Part shown: positions 52,306-61,392 of the stretch, in pieces | Numbering within the stretch: the first letter of the stretch is position 1 | How the letters are laid out: the number at the start of each line of letters is the position of its first letter | Assembly: GCF_029210385.1 (NCBI RefSeq) | Contig: NZ_JARGDQ010000008.1 | Span: 88,281-152,280, forward strand | Reading direction: 5' to 3' | Length of the DNA: 64,000 nt | Source of the DNA: Desulfurivibrio dismutans | Lineage (GTDB): Bacteria > Desulfobacterota > Desulfobulbia > Desulfobulbales > Desulfurivibrionaceae | Notes under the pieces: model-generated | The model's input: only the letters and a program-made list of their open reading frames with translations | Database searches by the model: none | What the model was told of the DNA's origin: nothing | Program-made: the position numbers and the translations under genes

Positions 52306-53646
52306 CTACGGCTGGCTTTTGGTCAACATGGTTATGGTTTCGATATGATGGGTCTGGGGAAACATATCCACCAACCGCATGGCCGCCACCTGGTAATTTA
52401 AGGCCAACAGGCCGCTAAGGTCACGCACCATGGTGGCCGGGTCACAGGATATCATGACGATCCTGGGCGGTAAAGGCTCGGCCAAGGCGGCCACCAGCTC
52501 TTTGCAACCGGTGCGGGGAGGGTCCAGCAGCAGCACATCAGGCCGGATACCGCCTACCTGCAGCGCCGCCAACCCCTGCCCGGCCTCGGCCCGGCTGAAG
52601 TAACAATTGTTAATCCGATTGGCCTCGGCGTTGCGCCTGGCCCAGCGGATGGCCGCGGCTTGCAGATCAACCCCGTGCACCTCCCCGACCAACAGGGCCA
52701 GGGGCAGGGAAAAATTACCCATACCGCAGTGCAGGTCGGCCACAATCTCGCGGCCGGTCGGTTGCAGAAACTCGAAGAGCAGGGCCAGCAGTTGCCGGTT
52801 CTGCTCTTCGTTAACCTGGCTGAAGCCCCATGGTTCAAAACCCAGCTCCAAGTTGACCGCCGCTGGCACCACCGGCAGACTCATGGTGAGTTGCAGCGCT
52901 TCAGGCCCCGGTCGTCCTTCCGGACCGGAACGCTGGTCGATAAAAGGCCCGGCCGCATGCCCGGCAGGCAGGAAGGCCAGCCCTTGCAGGGCCGGCAAAT
53001 CGCGGCAAAGTTGCCAGGCCGCCCGGCGCTCCGCCGGCCGAGGGCGGCGGCCATGCCGCAGCATCACCACCAGCCGGCCGCTGACGGGATCCAGGTTTAT
53101 CTCAAGAGCCTTGACCTGCCCGGCCAACTGCCGCCAGCCCTTGTGCTGCTGCATTTCCTGCCACAAGGCGTTGATTTCCGGGCGGGCCAGCAGGCAGGTG
53201 CTTATCGGTTGCAGTTGCCGGGAACCGCTTTGAAAAAATCCGGCCCGGCCCTGTTCCACCTGCAGGCGAATACGTTGCCGATAATTAAATTCAGCCGGAG
53301 CGGCCAGCGGCGCCGCCAGCCGGGGCAGCACCTGGGCGGCCAGCCCGACTCGCTGCAGCAGTTCCTCCAGAATCTGCTGTTTAATGGCCAGTTGGGCCGG
53401 GTAAAGTGCGTGCTGCAGATCACAGCCCCCGCAACGCCCGTAAAACGGGCAAGGGGGCTGACGCCGCGCCGGAGCCGGGCGCAGATGTTCCTGCAACTCG
53501 GCTTCAAGAAAGCGGCGATGGCGCCGGCGCACCCGCACTCGAACCTCTTCCCCGGGAAGCACCCCCGGCACCAGGACCGTGCAGCCATCCTCCCGACGGC
53601 CCAGGCCCAGACCGCCGGCGATAATTTTTTCTATGGTGAGCAGCAA
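52306..53646 (-). CDS. rlmD: 23S rRNA (uracil-1939 C5)-methyltransferase, RlmD type
   Basis: 446 residues. A TRAM domain at the N-terminus (IIAGGLGLGRREDGCTVLV, LPGEEVRVRV) is followed by a 4Fe-4S motif CPFYGRCGGCDLQH. The TrmA-family catalytic part follows: VADLHCGMGNFSLPLAL, LLLDPPRTGCKE, and the nucleophile Cys in MISCDPATMVRDL. RlmC and RlmD are hard to separate by eye, so the specific uridine is inferred. It lies 20 bp after leuD on the same strand and may be co-transcribed. Confidence 0.88.
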   Translation of the reverse strand: MLLTIEKIIAGGLGLGRREDGCTVLVPGVLPGEEVRVRVRRRHRRFLEAELQEHLRPAPARRQPPCPFYGRCGGCDLQHALYPAQLAIKQQILEELLQRVGLAAQVLPRLAAPLAAPAEFNYRQRIRLQVEQGRAGFFQSGSRQLQPISTCLLARPEINALWQEMQQHKGWRQLAGQVKALEINLDPVSGRLVVMLRHGRRPRPAERRAAWQLCRDLPALQGLAFLPAGHAAGPFIDQRSGPEGRPGPEALQLTMSLPVVPAAVNLELGFEPWGFSQVNEEQNRQLLALLFEFLQPTGREIVADLHCGMGNFSLPLALLVGEVHGVDLQAAAIRWARRNAEANRINNCYFSRAEAGQGLAALQVGGIRPDVLLLDPPRTGCKELVAALAEPLPPRIVMISCDPATMVRDLSGLLALNYQVAAMRLVDMFPQTHHIETITMLTKSQP

Positions 53647-53665
53647 GCGGGGTTAAAGTGGGCGG

Positions 53666-54181
53666 TTAATAGTGTTTATCGGCGTAATTGAGCCAGCCGC
53701 CGGCTGCCACCAACCGGCGGTCGAAGTCGTTAAGGTTGAAGGAAAATTCAGCCGTCCGCTCGCCTTTGGCCGTAAGTTTGCCGGCGGGCAGATCAACCTC
53801 GACGGTCACCTCACCGCCCAGGTTGAACAGCTGCTCGATATCCGCCGCCGGCAGTTCGATGGCCAGCATGCCGCAGTTATACATGTTCTGCCGAAAAATC
53901 CGGGCGAAACTCTCGGCGATCACCGTATTGATCTCGTTAACCTCAAACACCCAAACCGCATGCTCCCGGGAAGAACCGCAACCGAAATTGGCCCGGCTGA
54001 CGATCACCCCCTTGTCGGCCAGATCACGCTTAGGGTCGAAACCGCCCAATTTAAGATCTTCCAGCACATATGGCTTGAGATCCATCTTGGTATTCTCCGT
54101 GAGATACTTGGCCGGGATGATCTCATCGGTATTAATATCACTGCGGTCAAGGAACAGGGCCTGGCCTCCGAATTGCTTCAT
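53666..54181 (-). CDS. leuD: 3-isopropylmalate dehydratase small subunit
   Basis: 171 residues, the short LeuD form. INTDEIIPAKYLT and NFGCGSSREHAVWVF are the signature blocks of the swivel domain. With LeuC it forms the isomerase that converts 2- to 3-isopropylmalate. The gene starts 84 bp after leuC. The homologous homoaconitase/citramalate-isomerase subunits look alike, but leuA elsewhere in the window supports the leucine role. Confidence 0.93.
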   Translation of the reverse strand: MKQFGGQALFLDRSDINTDEIIPAKYLTENTKMDLKPYVLEDLKLGGFDPKRDLADKGVIVSRANFGCGSSREHAVWVFEVNEINTVIAESFARIFRQNMYNCGMLAIELPAADIEQLFNLGGEVTVEVDLPAGKLTAKGERTAEFSFNLNDFDRRLVAAGGWLNYADKHY

Positions 54182-54265
54182 GGCTGGTACTCCTAATAAC
54201 TATATTAAAAAATTAAAAATTATTTTTTCTTCCTGGGCAAAAAAGCAACGCACCATCTTCGGCAC

Positions 54266-55552
54266 TCAGTCCAGCATCACCCGGGGATCGGTGATTTTAC
54301 CGGCCACCGCGGCGGCAGCGGCGCTCAGCGGGCTCATCAGGTGGACAATGCCGCCTTTGCCCATCCGCCCGTTGAAATTCCGGTTGGTGGTGGAAGCGCA
54401 GATTTCCCCATCGGCCAGCACCCCGTTGCTCATTCCCAGGCATGCCCCGCAGGTGGGATTGGTTACACAGAAACCGGCCTCCTGGAATATTTTAATCAAT
54501 CCTTCCTCCAGGGCCTGATTGTACACTTTGGGGGTGGCGGGCGAGAGAATGCCCCGCACCTGGTCGGAGATTTTTTTGCCTTTCAGCACCCGAGCCGCCT
54601 CCCGCAGATCCTCAATGCGACCGTTGGTGCAGGAACCGATATAAATCTGGTCCACCGGCACCCCTTCCATTTCGGTGATGTCCTTGACCTCGTCGGGTTT
54701 GAAACCATAAGTCACCTGGGGCACCAGGGTCGAAACATCGAATTCCAGCACCTGCTCGTAAGCGGCATCGGGGTCGGAGTGCCATTCCTGAAAATCCGCC
54801 AACGCCTCATCGATGGTGGTATACTGCTCCTTGATGAAAGGCCAGAGATATTCGGCGGTAATCTTATCCGGCAGACAGACCCCGCAGGTAGCGCCGGCCT
54901 CGATGGCCATGTTGCACAGAGTCATCCGGGCCTCCATGCTCATCGAAGCCACCACCGGCCCGCCGAACTCCAGGACCCGATCGGTGGCCCCGTTGACGGT
55001 GAGTTTTTTAATGATGTGCAGAATCACGTCCTTGGCATAAACCCCGGCCGGCATACGGCCGTTGATCTCCACCTTGATGGTCCGGGGCAGTCGGAAAGAA
55101 CAGACCCCTTTTAAAATACCCACCTCCAGATCGGTGGTGCCCACCCCGGCGGCAAAGGCGCCGAAGGCCCCGTGGGTGCAGGTGTGAGAGTCCCCCATGA
55201 TCACCGTGTAGCCCGGCCGGATAAAGCCTTTTTCGGGAAACAGGGCATGACAGACCCCGTTGCGGCCGATATCGAAAAAGTCGCGGATATTCTGACGCCG
55301 GGCCCAGTCGCGGAGAATTTTCCCCTGGGTGGCGGTTTTGGAATCCTTGGCCGGGGTGACGTGATCGATTACCACCTTTATTTTGTCCGGGTCGAAAACC
55401 CGGTCCATCCCCCGCGCCTCCAGATCGGTGATGGCAATTGGGGTGGTGATTTCATGGCACATCACCACATCCAGATCGAGAATGATGTTTTCCGGGGTTG
55501 GGGTATCGCGGCGGTGGGCGGCGAAGATTTTTTCAACGATGGTATATCCCAT
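54266..55552 (-). CDS. leuC: 3-isopropylmalate dehydratase large subunit
   Basis: 428 residues, with GGAGG before the ATG. Aconitase-fold motifs: VIMGDSHTCTHGAFGAFAAGVGTTD, YIGSCTNGRIEDLR and NPTCGACLGMSNG, whose cysteines hold the 4Fe-4S cluster. It works with LeuD directly downstream. The ~420-residue length marks the LeuC2-type shared by bacteria and archaea. A leader with a terminator-like hairpin lies upstream (see 55655). Confidence 0.94.
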   Translation of the reverse strand: MGYTIVEKIFAAHRRDTPTPENIILDLDVVMCHEITTPIAITDLEARGMDRVFDPDKIKVVIDHVTPAKDSKTATQGKILRDWARRQNIRDFFDIGRNGVCHALFPEKGFIRPGYTVIMGDSHTCTHGAFGAFAAGVGTTDLEVGILKGVCSFRLPRTIKVEINGRMPAGVYAKDVILHIIKKLTVNGATDRVLEFGGPVVASMSMEARMTLCNMAIEAGATCGVCLPDKITAEYLWPFIKEQYTTIDEALADFQEWHSDPDAAYEQVLEFDVSTLVPQVTYGFKPDEVKDITEMEGVPVDQIYIGSCTNGRIEDLREAARVLKGKKISDQVRGILSPATPKVYNQALEEGLIKIFQEAGFCVTNPTCGACLGMSNGVLADGEICASTTNRNFNGRMGKGGIVHLMSPLSAAAAAVAGKITDPRVMLD

Positions 55553-55616
55553 TTATTTCCTCCATAATAAAGGTGAAATCGTAAAAAGTCCGTCCATAGG
55601 AAATCGGGGGGCGCGT

Positions 55617-55640
55617 TGATGACCTCTTGCGAAGTCATCA
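55617..55640 (-). promoter_or_regulatory. Hairpin in the leuC leader
   Basis: TGATGAC / GTCATCA, a perfect 7-bp stem with a 10-nt loop, located between the terminator-like element and leuC. Confidence 0.4.
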
Positions 55641-55654
55641 GTAAAACCTGATAT

Positions 55655-55680
55655 AAAAAAACCCGACCTCTGGGGGCGGG
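55655..55680 (-). terminator. Terminator-like element in the leuC leader, possible attenuator
   Basis: On the minus strand a GC-rich imperfect stem (CCCG ... CGGG outer pairs) is followed by seven T, about 100 nt before the leuC start. No minus-strand gene ends here, so premature termination of the leuC mRNA is a reasonable reading. Confidence 0.5.
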
Positions 55681-55918
55681 GATGGCACATCTGACAGTCC
55701 GCTCTTATTACCATAAAGCCGGAGATTGGCAAACCGCTAAGCGGCAGACCGACCACCAGCGAGGCATAATAAGATTGACCATTAAGTTCCCAGCCATTAC
55801 GATATGAACCGAACGGACTCAAACAGACCGCCGGCTGCCGGTCTCCGGCCGGACCGGCTCCACCACCACAAAGTGCCAATCAGCCAGCCGGCACCCTTGC
55901 CTGTTGGCCAACTGCTTT

Positions 55919-56803
55919 ATGACAACAAAAAACAGCAACAACCACGAAAAAACAAATAATCTCCGCCACGACGACCAAACGGACGGCAAATTCTTGCTTT
56001 TCCGAATCACCCGGGAAGAGTATGGTCACGTCCCGCCACGACTTGAAAGACTGCTGACGGACCTGGCGGACCTCTATGCCGGCCACTGGCCCACCCATGA
56101 GCCCTGCCAGGTTGAGTATCACGATTTTACCCATGCCCTGGACGTGGCCCTGGCGGCGGCCCGGATCATGGCCGGCTGGAATCGAGCCAACCCCGACGAC
56201 CGCATAGGAGTGGAACTTTACGGCTGGACTGTAGCGGCGGCCCTGTTCCATGATGCCGGCTACATCAAGGATAAAGGCGACCGGGAAGGGCACGGGGGCA
56301 AGTTCACCATCACCCACGTCCGGCGCGGCATGGCCATGGCCGAAGCCTATCTGCGCCGATCCGGCTGGCCGGCCCGGGCGGCCGTTTTTGTCACCACCGC
56401 CATCGCCCTTACCGATTACCGACAAGCGCCGACGGTGGACCTCAACCGGCTTAATGCCCAGGAACGGATAGCCGCCCGGATGCTGCCCACCGCCGACCTG
56501 ATCGGTCAGTTTGGCGACAAGCATTATGGGGCCAAGATTGACGGCCTGTTTGCCGAATTCCAGGAAATGTACGCCTACCAGGAATCGGGCCAGCAACTCG
56601 CCAACCCCGTGCCGATATTCAACTCCGCCCAGGAAATCCGTAATACCATCGACCAGTTCTATGAAAATTTCGTCGCCCCGCGCCTGGCCGAGTTCGGCCA
56701 CCTGGAGCGGTACCTGGATGTCTATTTTGATCAGAAACCCAATCCCTACCGGGAAAACATCAACCGCAACCTGGCCAACCACCACAATGACGCCGGCAAC
56801 TGA
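55919..56803 (+). CDS. HD-domain (PDEase-like) phosphohydrolase
   Basis: 294 residues from the ATG at 55919; a TTG 15 bp earlier is possible and no ribosome site decides. The metal-binding set of the HD superfamily is visible: YHDFTHALDVALAAARIM, HD in AALFHDAGY, and distal Asp in TADLIGQFGD. The pattern resembles class I cyclic-nucleotide phosphodiesterases. Members cleave phosphoesters of nucleotides, but the substrate is not deducible. The first ~25 residues are Asn/Lys rich and disordered. It is divergent from leuC and convergent with the ABC operon. Confidence 0.8.
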   Translation: MTTKNSNNHEKTNNLRHDDQTDGKFLLFRITREEYGHVPPRLERLLTDLADLYAGHWPTHEPCQVEYHDFTHALDVALAAARIMAGWNRANPDDRIGVELYGWTVAAALFHDAGYIKDKGDREGHGGKFTITHVRRGMAMAEAYLRRSGWPARAAVFVTTAIALTDYRQAPTVDLNRLNAQERIAARMLPTADLIGQFGDKHYGAKIDGLFAEFQEMYAYQESGQQLANPVPIFNSAQEIRNTIDQFYENFVAPRLAEFGHLERYLDVYFDQKPNPYRENINRNLANHHNDAGN

Positions 56804-56879
56804 AACCAGCTGTTCACCCCCCCCTCGGCCAACGGTCAGCAGCAGGCTAACCGACCATCGATACTGACCGCCGCCCCGC

Positions 56880-57863
56880 CTACTGCCCCCGGCGCAGCCA
56901 GCAGGCGGCCAGGTGCCCGCTGAAAGGTTCGAAAGCCGGCGGCTCTTTACGATCACAAGTACCAGCCATGAACTTTGGGCAGCGCGGGTGGAAGCGGCAA
57001 CCCGCAGGCGGATTGAGCAGATTTGGGGGCTCGCCTTGGGGCACCTGGCGCTCCTGGTCGGCATTACCGGCCTCGGGGTCCACTAGAGCCGCCAACAGGG
57101 CCTCGGAATATGGGTGCTGAGGGCGGGCCAGCAATGATTCCACCGGCGCCTGCTCCGCCAGGCGGCCGGCATACATCACCATCACCCGCTGGGCATAATG
57201 ACGCACGGTTGACAGATCGTGAGTAATGTAAAGCAGGGCAATACCGTGCTCGGTCTGCACCCGCTGCAACAGGTCGAGAATCTCCACCCTCACCGAAGCA
57301 TCCAGCATGGACACCGGCTCATCGGCGATGATCAGGCGCGGCCGCAGCAACAGAGCCCGAGCAATCACCACCCGCTGCTGCTGGCCGCCACTCAACTGGT
57401 GGGGATAACTCTCCTGCACCTCCGGCGACGCCCCCAGTCCTACTTCTTCAAGAGCAGCCGCAATCCGCCGCTCCCGTTCAGCCCGACCGCGAACCCCGTG
57501 GATAATCAGCGGTTCGGCCAAGGCGCGGCGCACCGTCATAAAGGGTGGCAACGCCCCGTAGGGATCCTGCTGGACATAACCCACCCGGGCGCGATACTCC
57601 TTCAAGGCCCTCCCCTGGAGACGGGCCAGCGACTGACCGGCAAACCATGCCTCACCAGCGGTGGGACGATAAATCCCCAACAGGGTGCGGGCCAAAGTAC
57701 TCTTGCCGCAGCCGCTCTCCCCCACCACCGCCGCTGATTCTCCGGCATCAAGGGTGAAATCAACCCCATCCAGCGCTCTTACCGAACCCAAGCGCAAAAA
57801 ACCCCACTGGCGCAGCTCGAAATGGGTCTGCAAGCCTTTTACCACCAATAACGGCTGCCTCAT
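56880..57863 (-). CDS. Oligopeptide-type ABC importer, second ATPase (OppF/DppF-like)
   Basis: 327 residues from the ATG at 57863, overlapping the preceding stop as ATGA. Walker A GESGCGKS, signature LSGGQQQR, Walker B LIIADEPVSMLD and the H-loop THD are intact. The C-terminal cysteine-containing region (CRFHPRCPKFMAGTCDRKEP) is typical of Opp/Dpp ATPases, some of which carry a 4Fe-4S cluster. It powers uptake together with the next ATPase. Last gene of a five-gene operon. Confidence 0.93.
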   Translation of the reverse strand: MRQPLLVVKGLQTHFELRQWGFLRLGSVRALDGVDFTLDAGESAAVVGESGCGKSTLARTLLGIYRPTAGEAWFAGQSLARLQGRALKEYRARVGYVQQDPYGALPPFMTVRRALAEPLIIHGVRGRAERERRIAAALEEVGLGASPEVQESYPHQLSGGQQQRVVIARALLLRPRLIIADEPVSMLDASVRVEILDLLQRVQTEHGIALLYITHDLSTVRHYAQRVMVMYAGRLAEQAPVESLLARPQHPYSEALLAALVDPEAGNADQERQVPQGEPPNLLNPPAGCRFHPRCPKFMAGTCDRKEPPAFEPFSGHLAACWLRRGQ

Positions 57864-58834
57864 GGCACGCCCCCCCCTACCGGCAGCCAGCAGCGCACCC
57901 GGTGACGGTCGGCCAACTCGATAACCTCGGGATCTTGGGCGCAGGCCGGGGAGTTGTGCGGACACCGGGCGGCAAAACGGCAGCCGGGCGGCGGATCCAG
58001 CAGGCTCGGCGGCCGGCCGGCGATCCCCACCGGTTTTTCCCGCTGGTGCAATCGTGGCACCGCGGCCATCAACAGCCGCGAGTAAGGATGGGCCGGCTGG
58101 CGGAAGAAGGTGGTCGCACTGGCTTCCTCCACCACCTGCCCGGCGTACATCAGGGCCACCCGATCCGCCAGCTCACTGGAGGTCGCCACATCATGGGTAA
58201 TCAACACAAAGCTGGTTCCCCGTTCCCGCTTGATACGTTTGAGGACATTCATGATTGATGCCTGGGTCAGGACATCCAGGGCCGAGGTGGGCTCATCCAG
58301 GATCACCAGGTCGGGTTCGGCGATCAGCGCCATGGCCAGCACCGCCCGCTGGCGCATGCCGCCGGAGAGCTCGTGGGGGTAACGGCTCAGGAAGGCGGGA
58401 GCAATGCCCACCTCGACAAAGACTTCGGCCGCCCGTTTGAGCGCCCGGCTTTTGGACCATCCACGATGAATAAGCAACGGCTCGGCCACCTGCTCGCCAA
58501 CCCGGATCACCGGATTAAGGGCATTCATCGCCGCCTGCATCACCAGGGACATGCGCAACCAGCGAACTTCACGGCGGAAACGTTCCTCGGGGAAAGCCAA
58601 CACATTCACCCCCTCCAGCCACACCTGGCCGCCAGGGGGGCGGGCATTGCGCGGCAGAATCCGCAACAGCGTCTTGGCCAACGAACTCTTGCCGCAGCCG
58701 GACTCACCCAGCACAACCAAGGCTTCACCGCGCCGCAGCTCCAGGCTGACGCCATCCACCGCCCACACCGGACCCCGCTCGGTGGCGTAACTTAAGCGCA
58801 GATCTTTAATTTCCAGCAACGGAATTTCAGTCAT
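57860..58834 (-). CDS. Oligopeptide-type ABC importer, first ATPase (OppD/DppD-like)
   Basis: 324 residues from the ATG at 58834; a Met three codons earlier is possible. Walker A GESGCGKS, Q-loop SLVMQAAMNALNPVIRVGEQVAEPL, signature LSGGMRQR and Walker B LVILDEPTSALD are present. CRFAARCPHNSPAC is the C-terminal cysteine motif. The ALNPV-x-RVG segment is characteristic of the D-type ATPase. It pairs with the F-type subunit encoded downstream with a 4-bp overlap. Confidence 0.93.
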   Translation of the reverse strand: MTEIPLLEIKDLRLSYATERGPVWAVDGVSLELRRGEALVVLGESGCGKSSLAKTLLRILPRNARPPGGQVWLEGVNVLAFPEERFRREVRWLRMSLVMQAAMNALNPVIRVGEQVAEPLLIHRGWSKSRALKRAAEVFVEVGIAPAFLSRYPHELSGGMRQRAVLAMALIAEPDLVILDEPTSALDVLTQASIMNVLKRIKRERGTSFVLITHDVATSSELADRVALMYAGQVVEEASATTFFRQPAHPYSRLLMAAVPRLHQREKPVGIAGRPPSLLDPPPGCRFAARCPHNSPACAQDPEVIELADRHRVRCWLPVGGGVP

Positions 58835-58900
58835 GACGCACATTCACCCGAAGTTTATCGTCGGCTTCCTTAACGGCCCGGAGCCACCCTGCCGCTGTCA

Positions 58901-60277
58901 TTATAAATTCCTTAATCGGGGATTAAAGACCCGGTCCAGAGCAAAACCCAGCATGGCAAACCCCAAACCGGTGAGCATCAGCAGCAAAGCCGGGCCGACC
59001 ACCCAGTAATAAAAGCCGTGGTACAGGGCACTCTGGGTCTGGGCATCATGCAGCACCTTACCCCAAGTGGGCAGCACCGGATCACCCAGTCCCAGCACCG
59101 CCAGGGAGGCCTCCAGAAAAACATAGGTGGGAATCAGGGTAACAAAAGTGGGAATCAACACCGGCAGCACCCGCGGCACCATGTAGCGCAGTACGATGCG
59201 GCCGCCCCCGGCGCCATAGGCGCGGGCCGCTTCGATGTATGGTGCCTCGCGGATGGGCAGCAACATGGCGCGATACATCTTGATCCCGGCGCTGAAAATC
59301 CCCAGCGCCACCACCACTCCCAACATCAGCCAGATGCTGGTGGAATACAATGTGCCCACCATCACCAGAATGGGCAGCAGGGGCAGAATGATGTTCACCT
59401 CGGTAAGTCGCTGGATGGCCGCATCCAGCCAGCCCCGGTACCAGACCCCGGCGGCGGCGATGACCAGGGTGGTGACGGTGGTGCCCACCGCTGCAATCAG
59501 GCCGAAGGCCAGGGCCACCGGGGTGCCCCACAGCAGGGCCACCAGCAGATCCCGCCGCTGATGATCGGTCCCGGCCAAGCCATGCACCCGGCCATAGGCC
59601 ACCAGTTCGGCCCGGATCTCGGTGTCGGGTTCAAAATGGACCGTCTCCAGCACCAGTTGATAGCTGCCCTGGCGCACCGCTGGACTTTGCCCCGGCGCAA
59701 CCCCGGACGATTGGTCCTGGGCAAACAAACCGATCTGGGGCGGCAACCCCAGGCGGCGGGTAAGAATCTGGTCCTGGGAGATGGAAATCCGCTCGGCTGC
59801 CCCGATACGGCGAGCCCCCAACGGAATTTCGAGACCATCCGGAGTATGCCAGGCCAGGCGCACAAAAGGCTGTCGTTGGGTAAAATCCGCCTCCAGAAAG
59901 AGGTTCAGTTCGCTGGGGAACTGCTGATAATAAAAATCAAAGGGTAGAATGAGCTGCTGGATCGTGACGTTCTCGAACTCCCTGGTGGTCGTCACCGCAT
60001 CTCGGCTGGAGACTTTCAGGGTGGGAGGAGCCTGACCGCCGGTGAGCCGGTCCAGCCAGACCGGCGAAGCGTTGACCGGCAGGTCATACCATACCTCCCC
60101 GCCCCGCCAGAGCTTCTGGGCCTCGGAATAGGGCATGGCCAGCACCGCATAAAGCGCCGTCCCGACCAGCCCGGCAATAATCAGCACGCCGACCAGCGCC
60201 GACGGGTAACGCCTCAGTCGCCTGAAGCCTTCACGCCAAGGACTCATCGGTGAACGCTCACGGCCGTTTTGGCTCAT
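58901..60277 (-). CDS. Oligopeptide-type ABC importer permease (OppC/DppC-like) with large periplasmic insertion
   Basis: 458 residues, where DppC has about 300. TM1 (PSALVGVLIIAGLVGTALYAVLA) is followed by ~170 residues of soluble, beta-rich sequence before the usual GTDHQRRDLLVALLWGTPVALAFG block. The remaining five helices and the EAA-type loop (EAARAYGAGGGRIVLRYMVP) are standard. The insert would face the periplasm and could contact the unusual binding protein of this operon. The start overlaps the preceding permease stop (ATGA). Confidence 0.88.
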   Translation of the reverse strand: MSQNGRERSPMSPWREGFRRLRRYPSALVGVLIIAGLVGTALYAVLAMPYSEAQKLWRGGEVWYDLPVNASPVWLDRLTGGQAPPTLKVSSRDAVTTTREFENVTIQQLILPFDFYYQQFPSELNLFLEADFTQRQPFVRLAWHTPDGLEIPLGARRIGAAERISISQDQILTRRLGLPPQIGLFAQDQSSGVAPGQSPAVRQGSYQLVLETVHFEPDTEIRAELVAYGRVHGLAGTDHQRRDLLVALLWGTPVALAFGLIAAVGTTVTTLVIAAAGVWYRGWLDAAIQRLTEVNIILPLLPILVMVGTLYSTSIWLMLGVVVALGIFSAGIKMYRAMLLPIREAPYIEAARAYGAGGGRIVLRYMVPRVLPVLIPTFVTLIPTYVFLEASLAVLGLGDPVLPTWGKVLHDAQTQSALYHGFYYWVVGPALLLMLTGLGFAMLGFALDRVFNPRLRNL

Positions 60278-61392
60278 TGTCGGCCTCCTTCAATGCGCAC
60301 CCGCGGATCCAGGACGGCGTAAATAAAATCGAGCAGAAAGACCGTGGCCGCCAACAGGTAGGCAAAGATCACCACCGAACCGATGATCACCGGGGTATCA
60401 CGATGACCGATGGCCTCAAAAAGCAAAGTGCCGAGGCCCGGCCAGTTGAAGACCTGCTCCAGGATGATCGCCCCGCTCCACAGACCGATCAGCATCAGCA
60501 AGAAACTGGTCACAATGGGTGAAAGCGTGGGACGCAGAATGTAGCGCTGTTCAATGAGCCGGTCGGGCAGTCCCTTGGCCCGGGCCATCTCCACGTAATC
60601 CTCACTGGCGTGGATCAGAAAAAAGGTGCGCCAGGAATAGATGGAAATAAAAATCTGGGCCACAAACATGGCCGTCACCGGCAGCGCCAGGTGTTTGAGC
60701 ACGCTGGCGGCGTAAGCCCAGGGATCATCGGGGGGCGGCACCGCCACCATGCCGCCGGCGGGAAACAGCGGCACCACAAAGGCCAGCAGCAGGATCAGAA
60801 AAATACCATAAAACCAGGCCGGGGCCGCCGAAGTGGGAGCCAGCCCGATCACTGCCCGATCAAGCTTGCTGCCGTAACGACGGGACAGCCCCAGGGCGGC
60901 ATAAACGGAAACAAAAAAAACCAGCAGGTTGGCGGTGCCAAAAAGCAGCAGCGTGGCCGGCAGACGTTCGACGATAATATTGTACACCTGGCGGGAGCCG
61001 GCATCACTGTGCATCTCCTCGGCTCGACCCAGATCCAGACGCATGGCCTGGTAAAGATAGTCGAAACTGCGCCAGATAAAGGGCTCATCCAGACGCAGCC
61101 GATCAACTTCAAGCTGCACCTGGGCCTGCATCAGGGCCTCCCGTTCGGCCGACGGCAAATCATGAAAGGCCGGATCAGCGCGAATCTGCTCTGCTGCGGC
61201 GGTCTTGATCTGCACCAGGCGCAGTTCATCAACCTTACCCCCCATATTGGCAATCAGAATAGTCAGGTAAACCCCGACCAGAACCGTGACCACCAACGCC
61301 ACCAGACGTTTACCGACAAACAGGGCAAGCCGTCGCAAATCCCGCATCCAAGCGCGATCCCGGTTCAGGTCGGCACCAGTCTCGAGCATCAT
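60274..61392 (-). CDS. Oligopeptide-type ABC importer permease (OppB/DppB-like)
   Basis: 372 residues with six helices. TM1 (KRLVALVVTVLVGVYLTILIANMGG) is followed by a ~90-residue periplasmic stretch rich in charged residues, larger than in DppB. The EAA-type cytoplasmic loop is EMARAKGLPDRLIEQRYILRP, and ILEQVFNWPGLGTLLFEAI is the typical late block. Translation is coupled to the binding protein gene (ATGA overlap) and to the next permease. Confidence 0.9.
   Translation of the reverse strand: MMLETGADLNRDRAWMRDLRRLALFVGKRLVALVVTVLVGVYLTILIANMGGKVDELRLVQIKTAAAEQIRADPAFHDLPSAEREALMQAQVQLEVDRLRLDEPFIWRSFDYLYQAMRLDLGRAEEMHSDAGSRQVYNIIVERLPATLLLFGTANLLVFFVSVYAALGLSRRYGSKLDRAVIGLAPTSAAPAWFYGIFLILLLAFVVPLFPAGGMVAVPPPDDPWAYAASVLKHLALPVTAMFVAQIFISIYSWRTFFLIHASEDYVEMARAKGLPDRLIEQRYILRPTLSPIVTSFLLMLIGLWSGAIILEQVFNWPGLGTLLFEAIGHRDTPVIIGSVVIFAYLLAATVFLLDFIYAVLDPRVRIEGGRQ

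Larger units (their letters stand above)
55553..55918. other. Leader/intergenic region of leuC
   Basis: 366 bp between divergent leuC and the HD-domain gene, without a gene I can support. It contains two hairpins on the leuC side (55617-55640 and 55655-55680). A minus-strand ATG frame of about 30 codons with several Leu codons precedes them, but no leucine run is seen. Confidence 0.5.

Noticed and set aside
55553..55879. Minus-strand frame of 108 codons covering the leuC leader
   Set aside because: It spans the terminator hairpin and T run and has no recognisable domain. The region is better explained as a leader.
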